Shown here: one piece after another, positions 48,672 to 58,294 of the stretch
Layout: each line of letters starts with the position of its first letter
How positions within the stretch are numbered: the first letter of the stretch is position 1
NCBI RefSeq assembly: GCF_021560035.1
Contig: NZ_CP074373.1
Location: forward strand, 3,468,001-3,532,000
Source of the DNA: Virgibacillus sp. NKC19-16
GTDB lineage: Bacteria; Bacillota; Bacilli; Bacillales; Amphibacillaceae
DNA: 64,000 nt
Reading direction: 5' to 3'
The notes under the pieces: generated by a model
Database searches by the model: none
The model's input: the letters and a program-made list of their open reading frames with translations, nothing else
What the model was told of the DNA's origin: nothing
Made by a program: the position numbers and the translations under genes

Positions 48672-49832
48672 TTATTTATGCATTTTCGGGTCAAATGCAT
48701 CTCGTAATCCATCAGCCAGTATATTAAATGCAATCATAATAACAGATATTAAAATCGCAGGATACAACAGCAAGAATGGGAATTGTCTGAGATTGTCAAA
48801 CCCAGTGTTAATCAGTGTACCAAGTGATGCCTCCGGAGCTGGAATTCCGAGTCCGATAAAGCTCAAGAATGCTTCAAAGAAAATGGCACTTGGAATGGTA
48901 AACATCGTATTTATAATGATGATCCCACTAATATTCGGTAACAAATGTTTCACGATTACTTTGCTATTTGATTGACCAAGCGTCCTGGATGCAAGGACAA
49001 ATTCCTGGTTTTTCAGTTTCAATACCTCGCCCCTTACAATCCGGGCCATTCCCGTCCAGCCGGTTATCGATAATGCAATAATGATCGATAAAATACCGGG
49101 AGGAAGGACCAGCATCATCAGAAGAATAATCACCAAGTTCGGAATACCGATCATAATTTCCAGTATACGCTGCATCACATTATCCACTCTGCCTCCAAAA
49201 TAGGCAGAAATTCCACCATAAGCAACCCCGATTAGAAGGTCAATCGCTGCGGCCACAAATGCAATAACAAGGGATACTCTTGTACCTTCCCATAAGCGTG
49301 TCCATTGATCACGTCCTAATGAATCTGTACCAACCCAGAAATAGGTATCGGCCATATCCTGTGCATGATATACATGATAGGTTGCATCGATTTCGGCAGA
49401 ATTCTCACTTCCGTCACCTTCATCAATGACCTCAATGTCAATGTATTCCTCGTTGTTATCGTACTGCATCACGGCATCTTGAGTTGCCGCTTCAACAGAT
49501 TCTCCTTCAAATGAACTACTTAATGTGCCATCAAATCCAAGCCAAGAGATGTTCTCCAAGACAGGTATGCGTGGCGGCATTTTTGTTCGCGATAAATCCT
49601 GGTCATCATAACCGTAATCATTTAGAAAAGGACCAACAATACTCATCAGTATAATCAGTACTAAAGCTACTAAGGCTATCATTGCCGGTTTACTTTTAAA
49701 TAGCGTTCTTCTTGCATCTTGCATAAATGTTCTACTTGGCTTTGCAATCTCTTCACTCGTATCTTCTTCACTTTTTAATGGTACGAGAAGTTCTTTTGGA
49801 ATTTCGTTTTTATTATTATTATTGTTATCCAT
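48672..49832 (-). CDS. oppC: Oligopeptide ABC transporter permease OppC
   Basis: Permease, 386 aa, six helices. The EAA loop is in ASRTLGQSNSKVIVKHLLPN. B. subtilis OppC is about 305 aa; the surplus is an acidic extracytoplasmic insert of about 75 residues (roughly 80-160) between helix 1 and the GTDSLGRDQWTR motif. Similar inserts occur in some OppC subfamilies. Start ATG 49832 has GGAGG upstream at the end of oppB; the frame runs open to 49871. The Asn-rich start is unusual. Confidence 0.93.
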   Translation of the reverse strand: MDNNNNNKNEIPKELLVPLKSEEDTSEEIAKPSRTFMQDARRTLFKSKPAMIALVALVLIILMSIVGPFLNDYGYDDQDLSRTKMPPRIPVLENISWLGFDGTLSSSFEGESVEAATQDAVMQYDNNEEYIDIEVIDEGDGSENSAEIDATYHVYHAQDMADTYFWVGTDSLGRDQWTRLWEGTRVSLVIAFVAAAIDLLIGVAYGGISAYFGGRVDNVMQRILEIMIGIPNLVIILLMMLVLPPGILSIIIALSITGWTGMARIVRGEVLKLKNQEFVLASRTLGQSNSKVIVKHLLPNISGIIIINTMFTIPSAIFFEAFLSFIGLGIPAPEASLGTLINTGFDNLRQFPFLLLYPAILISVIMIAFNILADGLRDAFDPKMHK

Positions 49833-49833
49833 A

Positions 49834-50763
49834 TTAACTATCTCCTCCCGTAATTCTGATTCTAGGATCAATTAATCCATACAGGAGATCGATGACTAAA
49901 ATGATAGCTACAAATAAAAAGGCAAAGAGTAATGTTGTCCCCATAATTGTCGGGTAATCATTTACCATTACCGAATTTACAAATTGTTCACCTATCCCAG
50001 GAACAGCAAAAATTTCTTCAATAACTAATGTTCCAGTCATAAGACTAACGGCCATTGGGCCCATAACTGTAACTAATGGTATGAGTGCGTTACGCATTCC
50101 GTGTTTGAAAATAATACCATATTCACTGACACCCTTTGCTCGTGCGGTCGTTATAAAATTTGAACCAAGTACTTCGAGCATCTCCGTTCTGGTAAACCTG
50201 GCAGCGGTCGCCATCGGGAATATCATCAGAGCAATCGTCGGCAGTATCGAATACTCCCATCCTTGCCATAATGCCACAGGGAGCCACTCCAAATTAACTG
50301 CAAAGACCCATTGCAGAAGGCCCGCAAGAACAAAGGAAGGAATCGAAGTACCTAAAACAGCAATAACTGTTGAGGTATAATCAAGCACACCATTGTGGGA
50401 TATAGCTGCGATTAAGCCAAAAAGGATCCCTAAAATTGTACCAATAACCAGTGCCTGGAAACCTAATTGGATAGAGGGCCCCATTCTATCTAGTAAAATA
50501 TCAGTTACCGGTGTGTTATCAAAAGCAAATGAAATGCCTAAATCACCTTGCACGAGACCTCCAAGATAATTCACATATTGAATCGGTACCGGGTCATTTA
50601 ATCCATATTGTTCAAGTACGATAGCTTGTTGCTCTTCACTTAATTTATCATCTGCATTAAGCGGACTTCCCGGCAACATTTTCATAAGAAAGAATGAAAG
50701 AGAAGCGATTAGGAATAAGGTAATAGCCATGTACATGATCCGCTTTAATATATATCGTACCAT
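49834..50763 (-). CDS. oppB: Oligopeptide ABC transporter permease OppB
   Basis: Permease, 309 aa, six helices, starting MVRYILKRIMYMAITLFLIASLSFFLM, the standard OppB/DppB N-terminus. The EAA loop is in TARAKGVSEYGIIFKHGMRNALIPLVT. ATG 50763 with AGGAGGT 7 nt ahead; the frame is open further upstream to 50862 but lacks a ribosome site. oppC starts 1 bp later. Between oppA and oppB lies a 150-bp gap with a hairpin. Confidence 0.95.
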   Translation of the reverse strand: MVRYILKRIMYMAITLFLIASLSFFLMKMLPGSPLNADDKLSEEQQAIVLEQYGLNDPVPIQYVNYLGGLVQGDLGISFAFDNTPVTDILLDRMGPSIQLGFQALVIGTILGILFGLIAAISHNGVLDYTSTVIAVLGTSIPSFVLAGLLQWVFAVNLEWLPVALWQGWEYSILPTIALMIFPMATAARFTRTEMLEVLGSNFITTARAKGVSEYGIIFKHGMRNALIPLVTVMGPMAVSLMTGTLVIEEIFAVPGIGEQFVNSVMVNDYPTIMGTTLLFAFLFVAIILVIDLLYGLIDPRIRITGGDS

Positions 50764-50833
50764 TCCAGTACCTCCTATTAAGTTTAATCTTTTAATCTTC
50801 GTTATTGTAAGATTTTTTTGTTTAAAACCTAAT

Positions 50834-50869
50834 AGGAGAGTATGCATCCCGAATTGGTGCACACTCTCC
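50834..50869 (-). promoter_or_regulatory. Hairpin between oppA and oppB
   Basis: GGAGAGTGTGCA and TGCATACTCTCC pair at 11 of 12 positions around a 12-nt loop, with no U-tract. Such hairpins behind binding protein genes protect the oppA mRNA 3' end or reduce read-through, so that OppA exceeds the membrane parts. Confidence 0.6.
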
Positions 50870-50913
50870 CGTTTAGTCAGGTTTCCTTAATTAAATTGTC
50901 AATTACGATAAAA

Positions 50914-52602
50914 TTACTCTTCTGAGCCAACACTTGCCCATTTATATTCATACTTAGCTCCAAATGGATTTACAAATACACCTTCAATTTTTGGAGAAAC
51001 TAATTGTGCCATTGAACTTTGATATATTGGAGCGATAGCGGCATCTTCAAATAGAATTTGCTCTGCTTCCAGGAAGTTTTCATAACGAGCTTCTGGATCC
51101 TGTGCAAGCTCAGTCTGAGCTTCTTCCATTAAAGCATCGTACTCTTCATTGGAATAATCCATTTTGTTATTTCCACTTTCCGTTACCCATAGGCCTAGGA
51201 AAGTACTTGGATCAAGGTAATCCGGTCCCCAACCCTGAACTTGGAGATCATAATCCATATTCGTATCTGCATCGATTTGTTGCTCAAATGGAACAGTTCT
51301 TAAGTTAACTGTAAGTCCAGGCAAGTTGGTTTCCAGCTGATTGACAATATATTCATTCATTATTGTTGATGTTTCACTGTCACTTGCTAGTAATTCAAGC
51401 TCTATGGAGTCCGTTCCTAATTCCTCCAGACCAGTTTCCCATAAGGCTTTAGCTTCTTCCGGATCATATGTTACTAAATCACCACTCGCTTCACGGAAAT
51501 CTGTGCCATCCGGTGTATTCACAAATTCTGCAGGAACAAGACCGTTTGCAACAAGCGAGCCATTGTTAAGAACGACGTCTACCAAATCCTGTTTATTAAA
51601 GGCTTTACTGATTGCTTTACGTATATTTACATTCGCAAGTTCTTCTCTTGATTGATTCATTTTTATATAAAACACACCAGTTTCAGGTGTCACTTGATAA
51701 TCTTCATGGGATTGATATTGATCGACTAGGTCAGATGAAATATTTGCACGGTCAATTTCGCCACTTTCATATAGATCCACTTGAGTTTGTGGGTCTTTTA
51801 CAACTTCATAATTCATTGCGTCGAGTTGTACTGTCTCAGCATCCCAGTAATCTTCATTTTTCGTCAAACTCCAAGAGCTGCTTGTGCTTTCCCAGTCTTC
51901 TAACACAAATGGTCCATTTGATAGTAATGCATCCGAACTTGTTGCATAACTATCTCCTTGTTCTTCAACAAAGTCCTGATTCAATGGGAGGAACGTCCCG
52001 AATGTTGTTAACGATTCAAAGTAAGGTGTCGGGGTCTCAAGTTCAACAACCAAAGTGTAATCATCTTCTGCTGTCACACCAAGATCTTCTACAGGAACAT
52101 CGCCCGTGTTAACAGCTTCAGCGTTCTTAATAACCCCGCCCATCATATAAGGGCCATACTCAGAAGCTGTATCCGGGTCAACCGAACGCTGCCAGGAATA
52201 AACAAAGTCATGTGCAGTCACAGGGTCTCCATTCGACCAAGTCGCATCTTCACGTAAATTAAACGTCCAAGTTAAACCATCTTCACTTACTTCGTGATCT
52301 GTTGCTATCCCTTCAACCGGTTCTGCATTTTCATCTAATCTATATAAACCTTCCTTCGTAGCACCAAGGAATTGGAATGCGAATTCGTCAGTTGCTTGTG
52401 CCACATCCATTGTAGGGATCGTATCCGCATTTATAAAATTAAGTACTTGCTCACCTTCTCCAGAAGATTCTCCTTCTGTTGTCTCTTCACTTCCCGTGTC
52501 TCCTGCGCCCTCTGATTCTCCCTCTTCCTCAAAGGTGCCACAGGCTACTAAAATCGCACTTAGTACAAGCACAAGTGCTAAAAGTAATGAATACTTTTTC
52601 AT
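50914..52602 (-). CDS. oppA: Oligopeptide-binding lipoprotein OppA
   Basis: Substrate-binding protein of the opp importer, anchored outside the membrane, 562 aa. Lipoprotein signal with lipobox LVAC (Cys about 21), followed by a Glu/Gly/Ser/Thr-rich acidic linker (about 23-55) and the SBP_bac_5 domain. Motifs GLTWTFNLREDATWSNGDPVTAHDF-type and KNEDYWDAETVQLD are characteristic. First gene of oppABCDF. Besides nutrition, Opp in Bacilli imports signalling peptides; none is encoded in the window. Confidence 0.95.
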   Translation of the reverse strand: MKKYSLLLALVLVLSAILVACGTFEEEGESEGAGDTGSEETTEGESSGEGEQVLNFINADTIPTMDVAQATDEFAFQFLGATKEGLYRLDENAEPVEGIATDHEVSEDGLTWTFNLREDATWSNGDPVTAHDFVYSWQRSVDPDTASEYGPYMMGGVIKNAEAVNTGDVPVEDLGVTAEDDYTLVVELETPTPYFESLTTFGTFLPLNQDFVEEQGDSYATSSDALLSNGPFVLEDWESTSSSWSLTKNEDYWDAETVQLDAMNYEVVKDPQTQVDLYESGEIDRANISSDLVDQYQSHEDYQVTPETGVFYIKMNQSREELANVNIRKAISKAFNKQDLVDVVLNNGSLVANGLVPAEFVNTPDGTDFREASGDLVTYDPEEAKALWETGLEELGTDSIELELLASDSETSTIMNEYIVNQLETNLPGLTVNLRTVPFEQQIDADTNMDYDLQVQGWGPDYLDPSTFLGLWVTESGNNKMDYSNEEYDALMEEAQTELAQDPEARYENFLEAEQILFEDAAIAPIYQSSMAQLVSPKIEGVFVNPFGAKYEYKWASVGSEE

Positions 52603-52672
52603 CCAAAAATACCTCCCATTTATGTTATTTTCTAAAAATTAACGCTAAATATATTTAATAGCTATGAGTTTG

Positions 52673-52702
52673 AGTATACTACTTTTGTACTAAAGTTGTA
52701 AA
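52673..52702 (-). promoter_or_regulatory. opp promoter
   Basis: On the minus strand TTTACA (52697-52702) and TATACT (52673-52678) are 18 bp apart, about 70 bp ahead of oppA. Confidence 0.6.
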
Positions 52703-52923
52703 GAGAATTGAATAATTTTTTTACATTATATCATTTAGATTACAATAAAGACTTATGATAATAGTATTTCCCGGTGAATATTTTTCACTATTAATAAGAT
52801 TACTTACACACACAATTGTGTTATAATAGCCTATGATTCAGAAATTAACGCAAACAATAGGACTTTCTCCCTCTATTGATGTCGTTAAATCAACGTGTTA
52901 CTCTAGAATAAAGGTGAAAATCA

Positions 52924-53286
52924 ATGTTGAAAAATAAATGGTTATTTCTGCTCACCAATCTTTTTTTGGCGCTCGTCCTTCTTTTACTTTTTGCTCCGGC
53001 CTATAATCTTATACATTATATTAACTATCTATTTTATATAAATTTCTTTTACTTGTTGCTAACATTATTTATTTACACCATAAATCACGGCTTTTATGAC
53101 GGAGTGACTTTTGGTTTCAGAAGATTTTTTGGTATCATGTCAAAGAATAAAGATCATATGGAAGAGTGGAAAGAAAGGGCCCTCCCGTCAGAAAAAATGA
53201 ACAACACTTTCTACCGGGGTGTTCAGTTTCAAGGTGTAGCATTATTCGTTATTTTAGTCATTTTGCTTGTGATTTATTATTTATAA
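52924..53286 (+). CDS. DUF3899-type small membrane protein
   Basis: 120 aa with three hydrophobic segments (about 6-27, 33-50 and 99-119) and a cytoplasmic stretch between the second and third (KNKDHMEEWKERALPSEK). The layout and motif GFYDGVTFGFRRFF match DUF3899 proteins of Bacillaceae; function unknown. Divergent from oppA, across a 321-bp gap that contains the opp promoter and otherwise only AT-rich sequence. Confidence 0.75.
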   Translation: MLKNKWLFLLTNLFLALVLLLLFAPAYNLIHYINYLFYINFFYLLLTLFIYTINHGFYDGVTFGFRRFFGIMSKNKDHMEEWKERALPSEKMNNTFYRGVQFQGVALFVILVILLVIYYL

Positions 53287-53340
53287 GGGGCCTGTTCCTC
53301 GCTGCGCTAATGTGCTAAAGCAGTGAGGGATAGGTCCTTT
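53287..53340 (+). terminator. Terminator of the DUF3899 gene
   Basis: GGGGCCTGTTCCTCGCTGC pairs imperfectly with GCAGTGAGGGATAGGTCC, followed by TTTC. Long stem, weak T-tract. Confidence 0.55.
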
Positions 53341-53350
53341 CAATAAAAAT

Positions 53351-53390
53351 AAAAAAAACAGTCCCCACGAATAATGAGGACTGTTTCTTT
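53351..53390 (-). terminator. Terminator of the second peptide-binding protein gene
   Basis: On the minus strand AAACAGTCCTC pairs with GGGACTGTTT, followed by TTTTTT. It lies just past the stop at 53399. Confidence 0.88.
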
Positions 53391-53398
53391 ATTCAATT

Positions 53399-55048
53399 CT
53401 ACTCTTCAATATAAACATCTTTTAGCTGTAGGATTTGTGTTGGTAACACTTCTAATCCTTTTACTTCATCACGTACACTAAATAGATATTCCTGGTGATG
53501 AAGATAAAGCATTGGTGCAATATCTACAAGGAGCTCTTGTGCTTCACTATAGATTTCTTGACGTGCTTCCGGATCCGCTTCCCGACGTCCTTCTTCTAAA
53601 AGGGCATCCAGTTCATCATTTTCTGTGAATGTGCGGTTACCTGGCTCTCCTACATTATCGGAGTGGAACAGTGGATGCATCGCGTAATCTGCATCACCTG
53701 TAGCAACTGACCAGCCAAGAACGAACATCTCATGCTCGCCGTTCGCCGTTTGCTCCAGATAAGCTCCCCACTCTAGAATTTCTACTTCTGCTTGAATTCC
53801 AATTTCTTCAAGTTGTGCTTGAACGTTTGTCGCTGCATCGATACGCTCGCGGCTATCATTCGTCCAAATCGTTGTAGAGAAGCCATCTTCATAGCCGGCC
53901 TCAGCCAACAGTTCTTGTGCTTGTTCTACATCATATTCGAGACCGGATACATTTTCATCATAACCGAACACATCCGGTGGTATTGGGCCAATAGCAGGGA
54001 TACCAACACCATTATAAATACCGTCAATGATTTGGCTTTTATCAATAGCCATGGATACAGCTTGACGTACGAGTGGATCATCGAACGGTTCTTTATCCAT
54101 ATTAAACCCAATATAAGATAAACTTACACTTCCTTGATCATGTACATGCACACCGTCCGTCGTTTCAATTTGCTCAACATCGGATGGGCTGAGCGGGTTA
54201 CCGATATGTGAATCACCGGTAGTAACCTCTGCAACACGCGTTAAGTCTTCACCTACAACTTTAAACGTTACAGTATCAAGTAAAGCTGGCTCATCCCAGT
54301 AATCCTCATTTTTAGTTAAGCGAACATACTCACCTGGAGACCATTCATCAAACTGAAAGTAACCTGTTCCAATCGGATTTTCGTTGATGACACTTCCAGG
54401 CTCTTCTCCTTCTTCCATTGCAGCATAATCTGCTTCAATTTGTTCTAACGCAACCATAGCTCCACCGCTGTGAGCTAGATGTGCAGGTAGTGGAGAGAAC
54501 GGATATTCCGTTGTGAACCGAACCGTATAATCATCAACTACCTCAATATCTGTAATCATATCGTATAAGAATGCACGAGGTGATGCCACATCTGGATCCA
54601 TCACGCGCTCTATATTTGCCTTCACAACCTCAGCATTAAATTCTGAGCCGTCATGGAAAGTTACACCTTCACGAAGTTGAAATTCCCATACATTATCTTC
54701 AACAGCTTCCCAGCTTTCTGCAAGTTCAGGCTGAAGCTCCATATTCATATCTTGTTTCACTAATGTTTCATAGATGTTTGCCTGAACATCACTGGAAGGA
54801 ACATCATTCGAACCAGCTGGATCTAACGAAACGATGTCAGACATATTTGCGATCACTAAATCGCCACCCTGACCTTCTCCGCCTTCTGCTTCACCATTAC
54901 CAGCGTCATCTCCGCCCTCTGATGTATCTTCACCGCCACCGTCACTTGTTGAACCGGTTTCATCCGGTTCACTAGCACATGCTGCGAGAAAGATGGTAAT
55001 TACTAATGCCAAAACCAATAATAACAATGAATTTTTGGACATTTTCAT
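53399..55048 (-). CDS. Dipeptide/glutathione-type ABC substrate-binding lipoprotein
   Basis: SBP_bac_5 family binding protein, 549 aa. Lipobox LAAC with Cys at about 24, then an extreme acidic Gly/Asp/Glu linker (about 28-65), then the binding domain (SLDPAGSNDVPSSDVQANIYETLV, VTFHDGSEFNAEVVKANIER). This second-domain form resembles GsiB/DppA-type proteins that bind di- to tetrapeptides or glutathione. It is transcribed away from the permease and ATPase genes at 55338-59276, which it presumably serves. Single gene with its own promoter and terminator. Substrate not proven. Confidence 0.9.
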   Translation of the reverse strand: MKMSKNSLLLLVLALVITIFLAACASEPDETGSTSDGGGEDTSEGGDDAGNGEAEGGEGQGGDLVIANMSDIVSLDPAGSNDVPSSDVQANIYETLVKQDMNMELQPELAESWEAVEDNVWEFQLREGVTFHDGSEFNAEVVKANIERVMDPDVASPRAFLYDMITDIEVVDDYTVRFTTEYPFSPLPAHLAHSGGAMVALEQIEADYAAMEEGEEPGSVINENPIGTGYFQFDEWSPGEYVRLTKNEDYWDEPALLDTVTFKVVGEDLTRVAEVTTGDSHIGNPLSPSDVEQIETTDGVHVHDQGSVSLSYIGFNMDKEPFDDPLVRQAVSMAIDKSQIIDGIYNGVGIPAIGPIPPDVFGYDENVSGLEYDVEQAQELLAEAGYEDGFSTTIWTNDSRERIDAATNVQAQLEEIGIQAEVEILEWGAYLEQTANGEHEMFVLGWSVATGDADYAMHPLFHSDNVGEPGNRTFTENDELDALLEEGRREADPEARQEIYSEAQELLVDIAPMLYLHHQEYLFSVRDEVKGLEVLPTQILQLKDVYIEE

Positions 55049-55099
55049 GTGTTATTTCCCCCCTGTTTCTAGTATGTAATAATTCTGTTACTAATCTAT

Positions 55100-55128
55100 A
55101 ATATACCCTATGTAACGCAAAAACACAA
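55100..55128 (-). promoter_or_regulatory. Promoter of the binding-protein gene
   Basis: On the minus strand TTGTGT (55123-55128) and TATATT (55100-55105) are 17 bp apart. Confidence 0.5.
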
Positions 55129-55249
55129 GATAATTTTTTAATTTTTTTCAATGTTAGAATATAAACTTCCTATTTAAAAAGGAAAAAAATTCTTACAGGC
55201 TTAAACGCTGATTCCAATAGGTTTATAGATTTTTTATAAAATTACCATA

Positions 55250-55277
55250 TTGTCAAATACTTTATTCGTGGTATAAT
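55250..55277 (+). promoter_or_regulatory. Promoter of the second peptide transporter operon
   Basis: TTGTCA (55250-55255) and a perfect TATAAT (55272-55277) are 16 bp apart, about 60 bp upstream of the first permease gene. Confidence 0.65.
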
Positions 55278-55337
55278 CTATCATTATAGCGTTTTTAAAT
55301 GTTTGAATAATTTGTCGAGAAAGGGAGTAAACAAGCC

Positions 55338-56243
55338 ATGAGTGTAGAAAGAGAGACAATCATAGACGATCCCAAAACTGCTGTTAAACCACCTAACCCC
55401 CGCCTGAAGAATTTAAAGATTGTCTATAACAAACTCAAGAGGAACAAACCGGCGATGGTCGGTGGTATTCTAATACTTTTTTTCATTATTGTCGCAATAG
55501 TTGGACCGTTTGTGGCGCCTTTTGATCCGTATGCGCAGGACCTTGTAAATAAACTTGCTCCGCCATCCGCTGACCATTGGTTTGGTACGGATAGTTTTGG
55601 ACGTGACATTTTTAGTCGAATTCTGCATGGGATGTCCATCACATTATATATTGGCTTTTTCTCAGTAGCATTAGGCGGTACCATTGGCGTATTGCTTGGA
55701 ATTATTTCCGGTTATTACGGCAAACGTACAGATTCGTTCATTATGAGATGTATGGATGTACTATTAGCTTTCCCTGGTATTCTATTAGCACTCGCAATTG
55801 TGACAGTACTAGGTAGTAGCTTGAACAACGTTATTATTGCTGTAGCTATTTCATCACTCCCGGTTTTTGCCAGAATTACACGAGGTTCAACACTTTCTGT
55901 AAAAAACCTTGAATACATAGATGCGATGAAAGCTTTAGGTGCCAGTGATGCACGTATTATATTTAAACATATATTTCCGAATATTACCTCACCAATCATT
56001 GTACAAGCTACAATGTATATTGCGACAGCTGTTATATCAGCTAGTGGCCTATCCTTTCTTGGACTTGGAGCACAGCCGCCGATGCCGGAGTGGGGCGCTA
56101 TGCTGGCAGATGGACGTAATTATCTATATAACGCCTGGCACGTTGCATTCTTCCCGGGTATTATGATTGTTGCTGTTGTACTTGCATTTAATGTTCTTGG
56201 TGATGGATTAAGAGATGCACTTGATCCGAAGATGAAAGAGTAG
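55338..56243 (+). CDS. Peptide ABC transporter permease (DppC-like)
   Basis: 301 aa, six helices. N-terminal cytoplasmic part, helix 1 (about 38-60), GTDSFGRDIFSRILHG motif (typical of the C-type permease), and EAA loop in AMKALGASDARIIFKHIFPN. First gene of a permease-permease-ATPase-ATPase operon, so the C-type permease precedes the B-type, the reverse of oppABCDF next door. GGGAG ribosome site. 14 bp to the next gene. Confidence 0.92.
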   Translation: MSVERETIIDDPKTAVKPPNPRLKNLKIVYNKLKRNKPAMVGGILILFFIIVAIVGPFVAPFDPYAQDLVNKLAPPSADHWFGTDSFGRDIFSRILHGMSITLYIGFFSVALGGTIGVLLGIISGYYGKRTDSFIMRCMDVLLAFPGILLALAIVTVLGSSLNNVIIAVAISSLPVFARITRGSTLSVKNLEYIDAMKALGASDARIIFKHIFPNITSPIIVQATMYIATAVISASGLSFLGLGAQPPMPEWGAMLADGRNYLYNAWHVAFFPGIMIVAVVLAFNVLGDGLRDALDPKMKE

Positions 56244-56257
56244 AGAGGTGGAGGAAC

Positions 56258-57214
56258 ATGTTTAAATTTATTATCAGACGTCTCATTCAAACCATCCCTG
56301 TATTAATAGGGGTTTCTATACTTGTATTCAGCTTAATGCACCTTGTTCCCGGTAATCCTGCTCAAATCATGGCAGGTGAAAGTGCACCAAAGGAAACAGT
56401 TGAAGCTATGGAAGAACGATTAGGCTTAAATGATCCATTACCCGTGCAATATTTTAACTATGTTTCAAATGCAGTTCAAGGTGATTTAGGAAGCTCTATT
56501 CGAAGTGGGCGGGATGTCACAGAAGAAATTGGCGGCAGATTCTGGGTAACGGTAGAACTCGCCATTTACAGTACCATTTTAAGTGTATTTATGGGATTAA
56601 TAGCTGGGATTGTTTCTGCTACAAGACGAAATTCCTTCGCAGATACTTCCCTTATGCTCATTGCGCTGTTCGGGCTATCCATGCCCAATTTCTGGCTGGG
56701 ATTGATGTTAATTCAATGGTTTGCCATCGGAATTGACTTACCAAGCTGGGTTCCATTCTTAAACGACACGGCATGGTTCTCACCATCAGGTTGGGGTAGT
56801 TTCGAACAAGTCATATTACCTGTCATTACACTTGGCACTGGTGGTGCGGCAATCATCGCTCGTATGACCCGTTCCAGTATGCTGGATGTTATTGATCAGG
56901 ATTATATCCGTACAGCAAGGGCAAAAGGGGTTAAAGAGCGCATTGTCATCTATCGCCATGCACTAAAGAATGCGTTAATTCCCGTAGTTACGATTGTCGG
57001 TCTACAGTTCGGGTCACTTCTGGGTGGTACCGTTCTAACAGAAACTGTTTTTGCGATTAATGGAATGGGCAAATTAATTATCGACTCAATCACAGCCCGG
57101 GATTTCCCAATTGTTCAAGGCGCTATACTTGTCGTTGCACTCTTGTTCGTATTGGTAAACCTACTTGTCGATATAGCGTATCGCTTCTTAAATAAACGAA
57201 TCGAACTGGATTAA
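56258..57214 (+). CDS. Peptide ABC transporter permease (DppB-like)
   Basis: 318 aa, six helices, with the B-type start MFKFIIRRLIQTIPVLIGVSILVFSLMHLVPG and EAA loop TARAKGVKERIVIYRHALKNALIPV. Forms the pore with the preceding permease. GAGGTGGAGG ribosome site 6 nt ahead. 39 bp to the ATPase gene. Confidence 0.93.
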   Translation: MFKFIIRRLIQTIPVLIGVSILVFSLMHLVPGNPAQIMAGESAPKETVEAMEERLGLNDPLPVQYFNYVSNAVQGDLGSSIRSGRDVTEEIGGRFWVTVELAIYSTILSVFMGLIAGIVSATRRNSFADTSLMLIALFGLSMPNFWLGLMLIQWFAIGIDLPSWVPFLNDTAWFSPSGWGSFEQVILPVITLGTGGAAIIARMTRSSMLDVIDQDYIRTARAKGVKERIVIYRHALKNALIPVVTIVGLQFGSLLGGTVLTETVFAINGMGKLIIDSITARDFPIVQGAILVVALLFVLVNLLVDIAYRFLNKRIELD

Positions 57215-57247
57215 TGGCTTGCTAGAATTAGAAAAGGCTGAGGTGAT

Positions 57248-58294
57248 ATGACAATGGAGACTAATTCTCATGAAAATATACTAGAAATAAATGAGCTGCA
57301 AACCTCTTTTTTTACAAAAGATTTAGAGGTGAAAGCAGTTGACGGTGTAACTTTTTCCCTCCCAAAAGGGAAAACACTAGGAGTTGTAGGCGAATCCGGC
57401 TCCGGAAAGAGTATTACCGCGCTTTCTGTTCTCCGTCTAATCGATGAACCAGGAAAAATTGTTGGTGGGGAAATAAAATTTAAAGGCGAAAACCTTCTCG
57501 ATAAGAAAGATGCCCAGATGAGAAAAATTCGCGGTAACGAAATTTCCATGATTTTTCAGGAACCGATGACTTCCTTAAATCCTACGTATACGGTTGGGCA
57601 GCAAATCAGTGAAGCATATATAACACATGAAGGTTTAGGAAAAAAAGAAGCAAAGCAGCGTTCCATTGAGATGCTTGAACTTGTAGGGATCCCTTCCCCG
57701 AAAAAAAGAATTAATCAATATCCGCATGAACTCTCAGGAGGGATGAGGCAGCGGGTTATGATTGCAATCGCGCTTGCATGTAATCCAGAGCTTCTGATTG
57801 CAGATGAACCTACAACAGCACTTGATGTAACCATACAAGCCCAGATTCTTGAATTAATAAATGATCTGCAAGAGAGATTAGGAATGGGTATGCTCTTAAT
57901 CACCCATGATCTGGGGGTCGTTGCTGAAACATGCGATTATGTCGCTGTTATGTATGGTGGCCAAATCGTCGAATATGAAGATGTGAATACACTTTTCAAT
58001 GATCCGAAACATCCATATACAGTTGGCCTGCTTAACTCTATACCTCCAAATGATCATGATATAGAAGGCGATTTGCCTGTTATTAAAGGAACCGTACCAA
58101 GCCCGGCGGAAATGCCAACAGGCTGCCGCTTTGCACCACGCTGTCCATTTGCAACAGAGCTTTGTAAGAATAAACTTCCAGAATTAGAAACAGACGAATA
58201 CGGAAATCAAATTCGCTGTTGGATTTATACAGATGAATGGGATGGCGATCCGGAGGTGAATGTTAATGACGAAAGAACTTCTAAAAGTTACTGA
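57248..58294 (+). CDS. Peptide ABC transporter ATPase (DppD-like)
   Basis: 348 aa. Walker A GESGSGKSI (about 48-56), signature LSGGMRQRVMIAIAL, Walker B ELLIADEPTTALD, His switch in THDLG. The C-terminal Opp/Dpp domain has GCRFAPRCPFATELC, the cysteine cluster that may hold an Fe-S centre, in contrast to the OppD above. The ATG at 57254 is an alternative start. It overlaps the next ATPase gene by 29 bp. Confidence 0.93.
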   Translation: MTMETNSHENILEINELQTSFFTKDLEVKAVDGVTFSLPKGKTLGVVGESGSGKSITALSVLRLIDEPGKIVGGEIKFKGENLLDKKDAQMRKIRGNEISMIFQEPMTSLNPTYTVGQQISEAYITHEGLGKKEAKQRSIEMLELVGIPSPKKRINQYPHELSGGMRQRVMIAIALACNPELLIADEPTTALDVTIQAQILELINDLQERLGMGMLLITHDLGVVAETCDYVAVMYGGQIVEYEDVNTLFNDPKHPYTVGLLNSIPPNDHDIEGDLPVIKGTVPSPAEMPTGCRFAPRCPFATELCKNKLPELETDEYGNQIRCWIYTDEWDGDPEVNVNDERTSKSY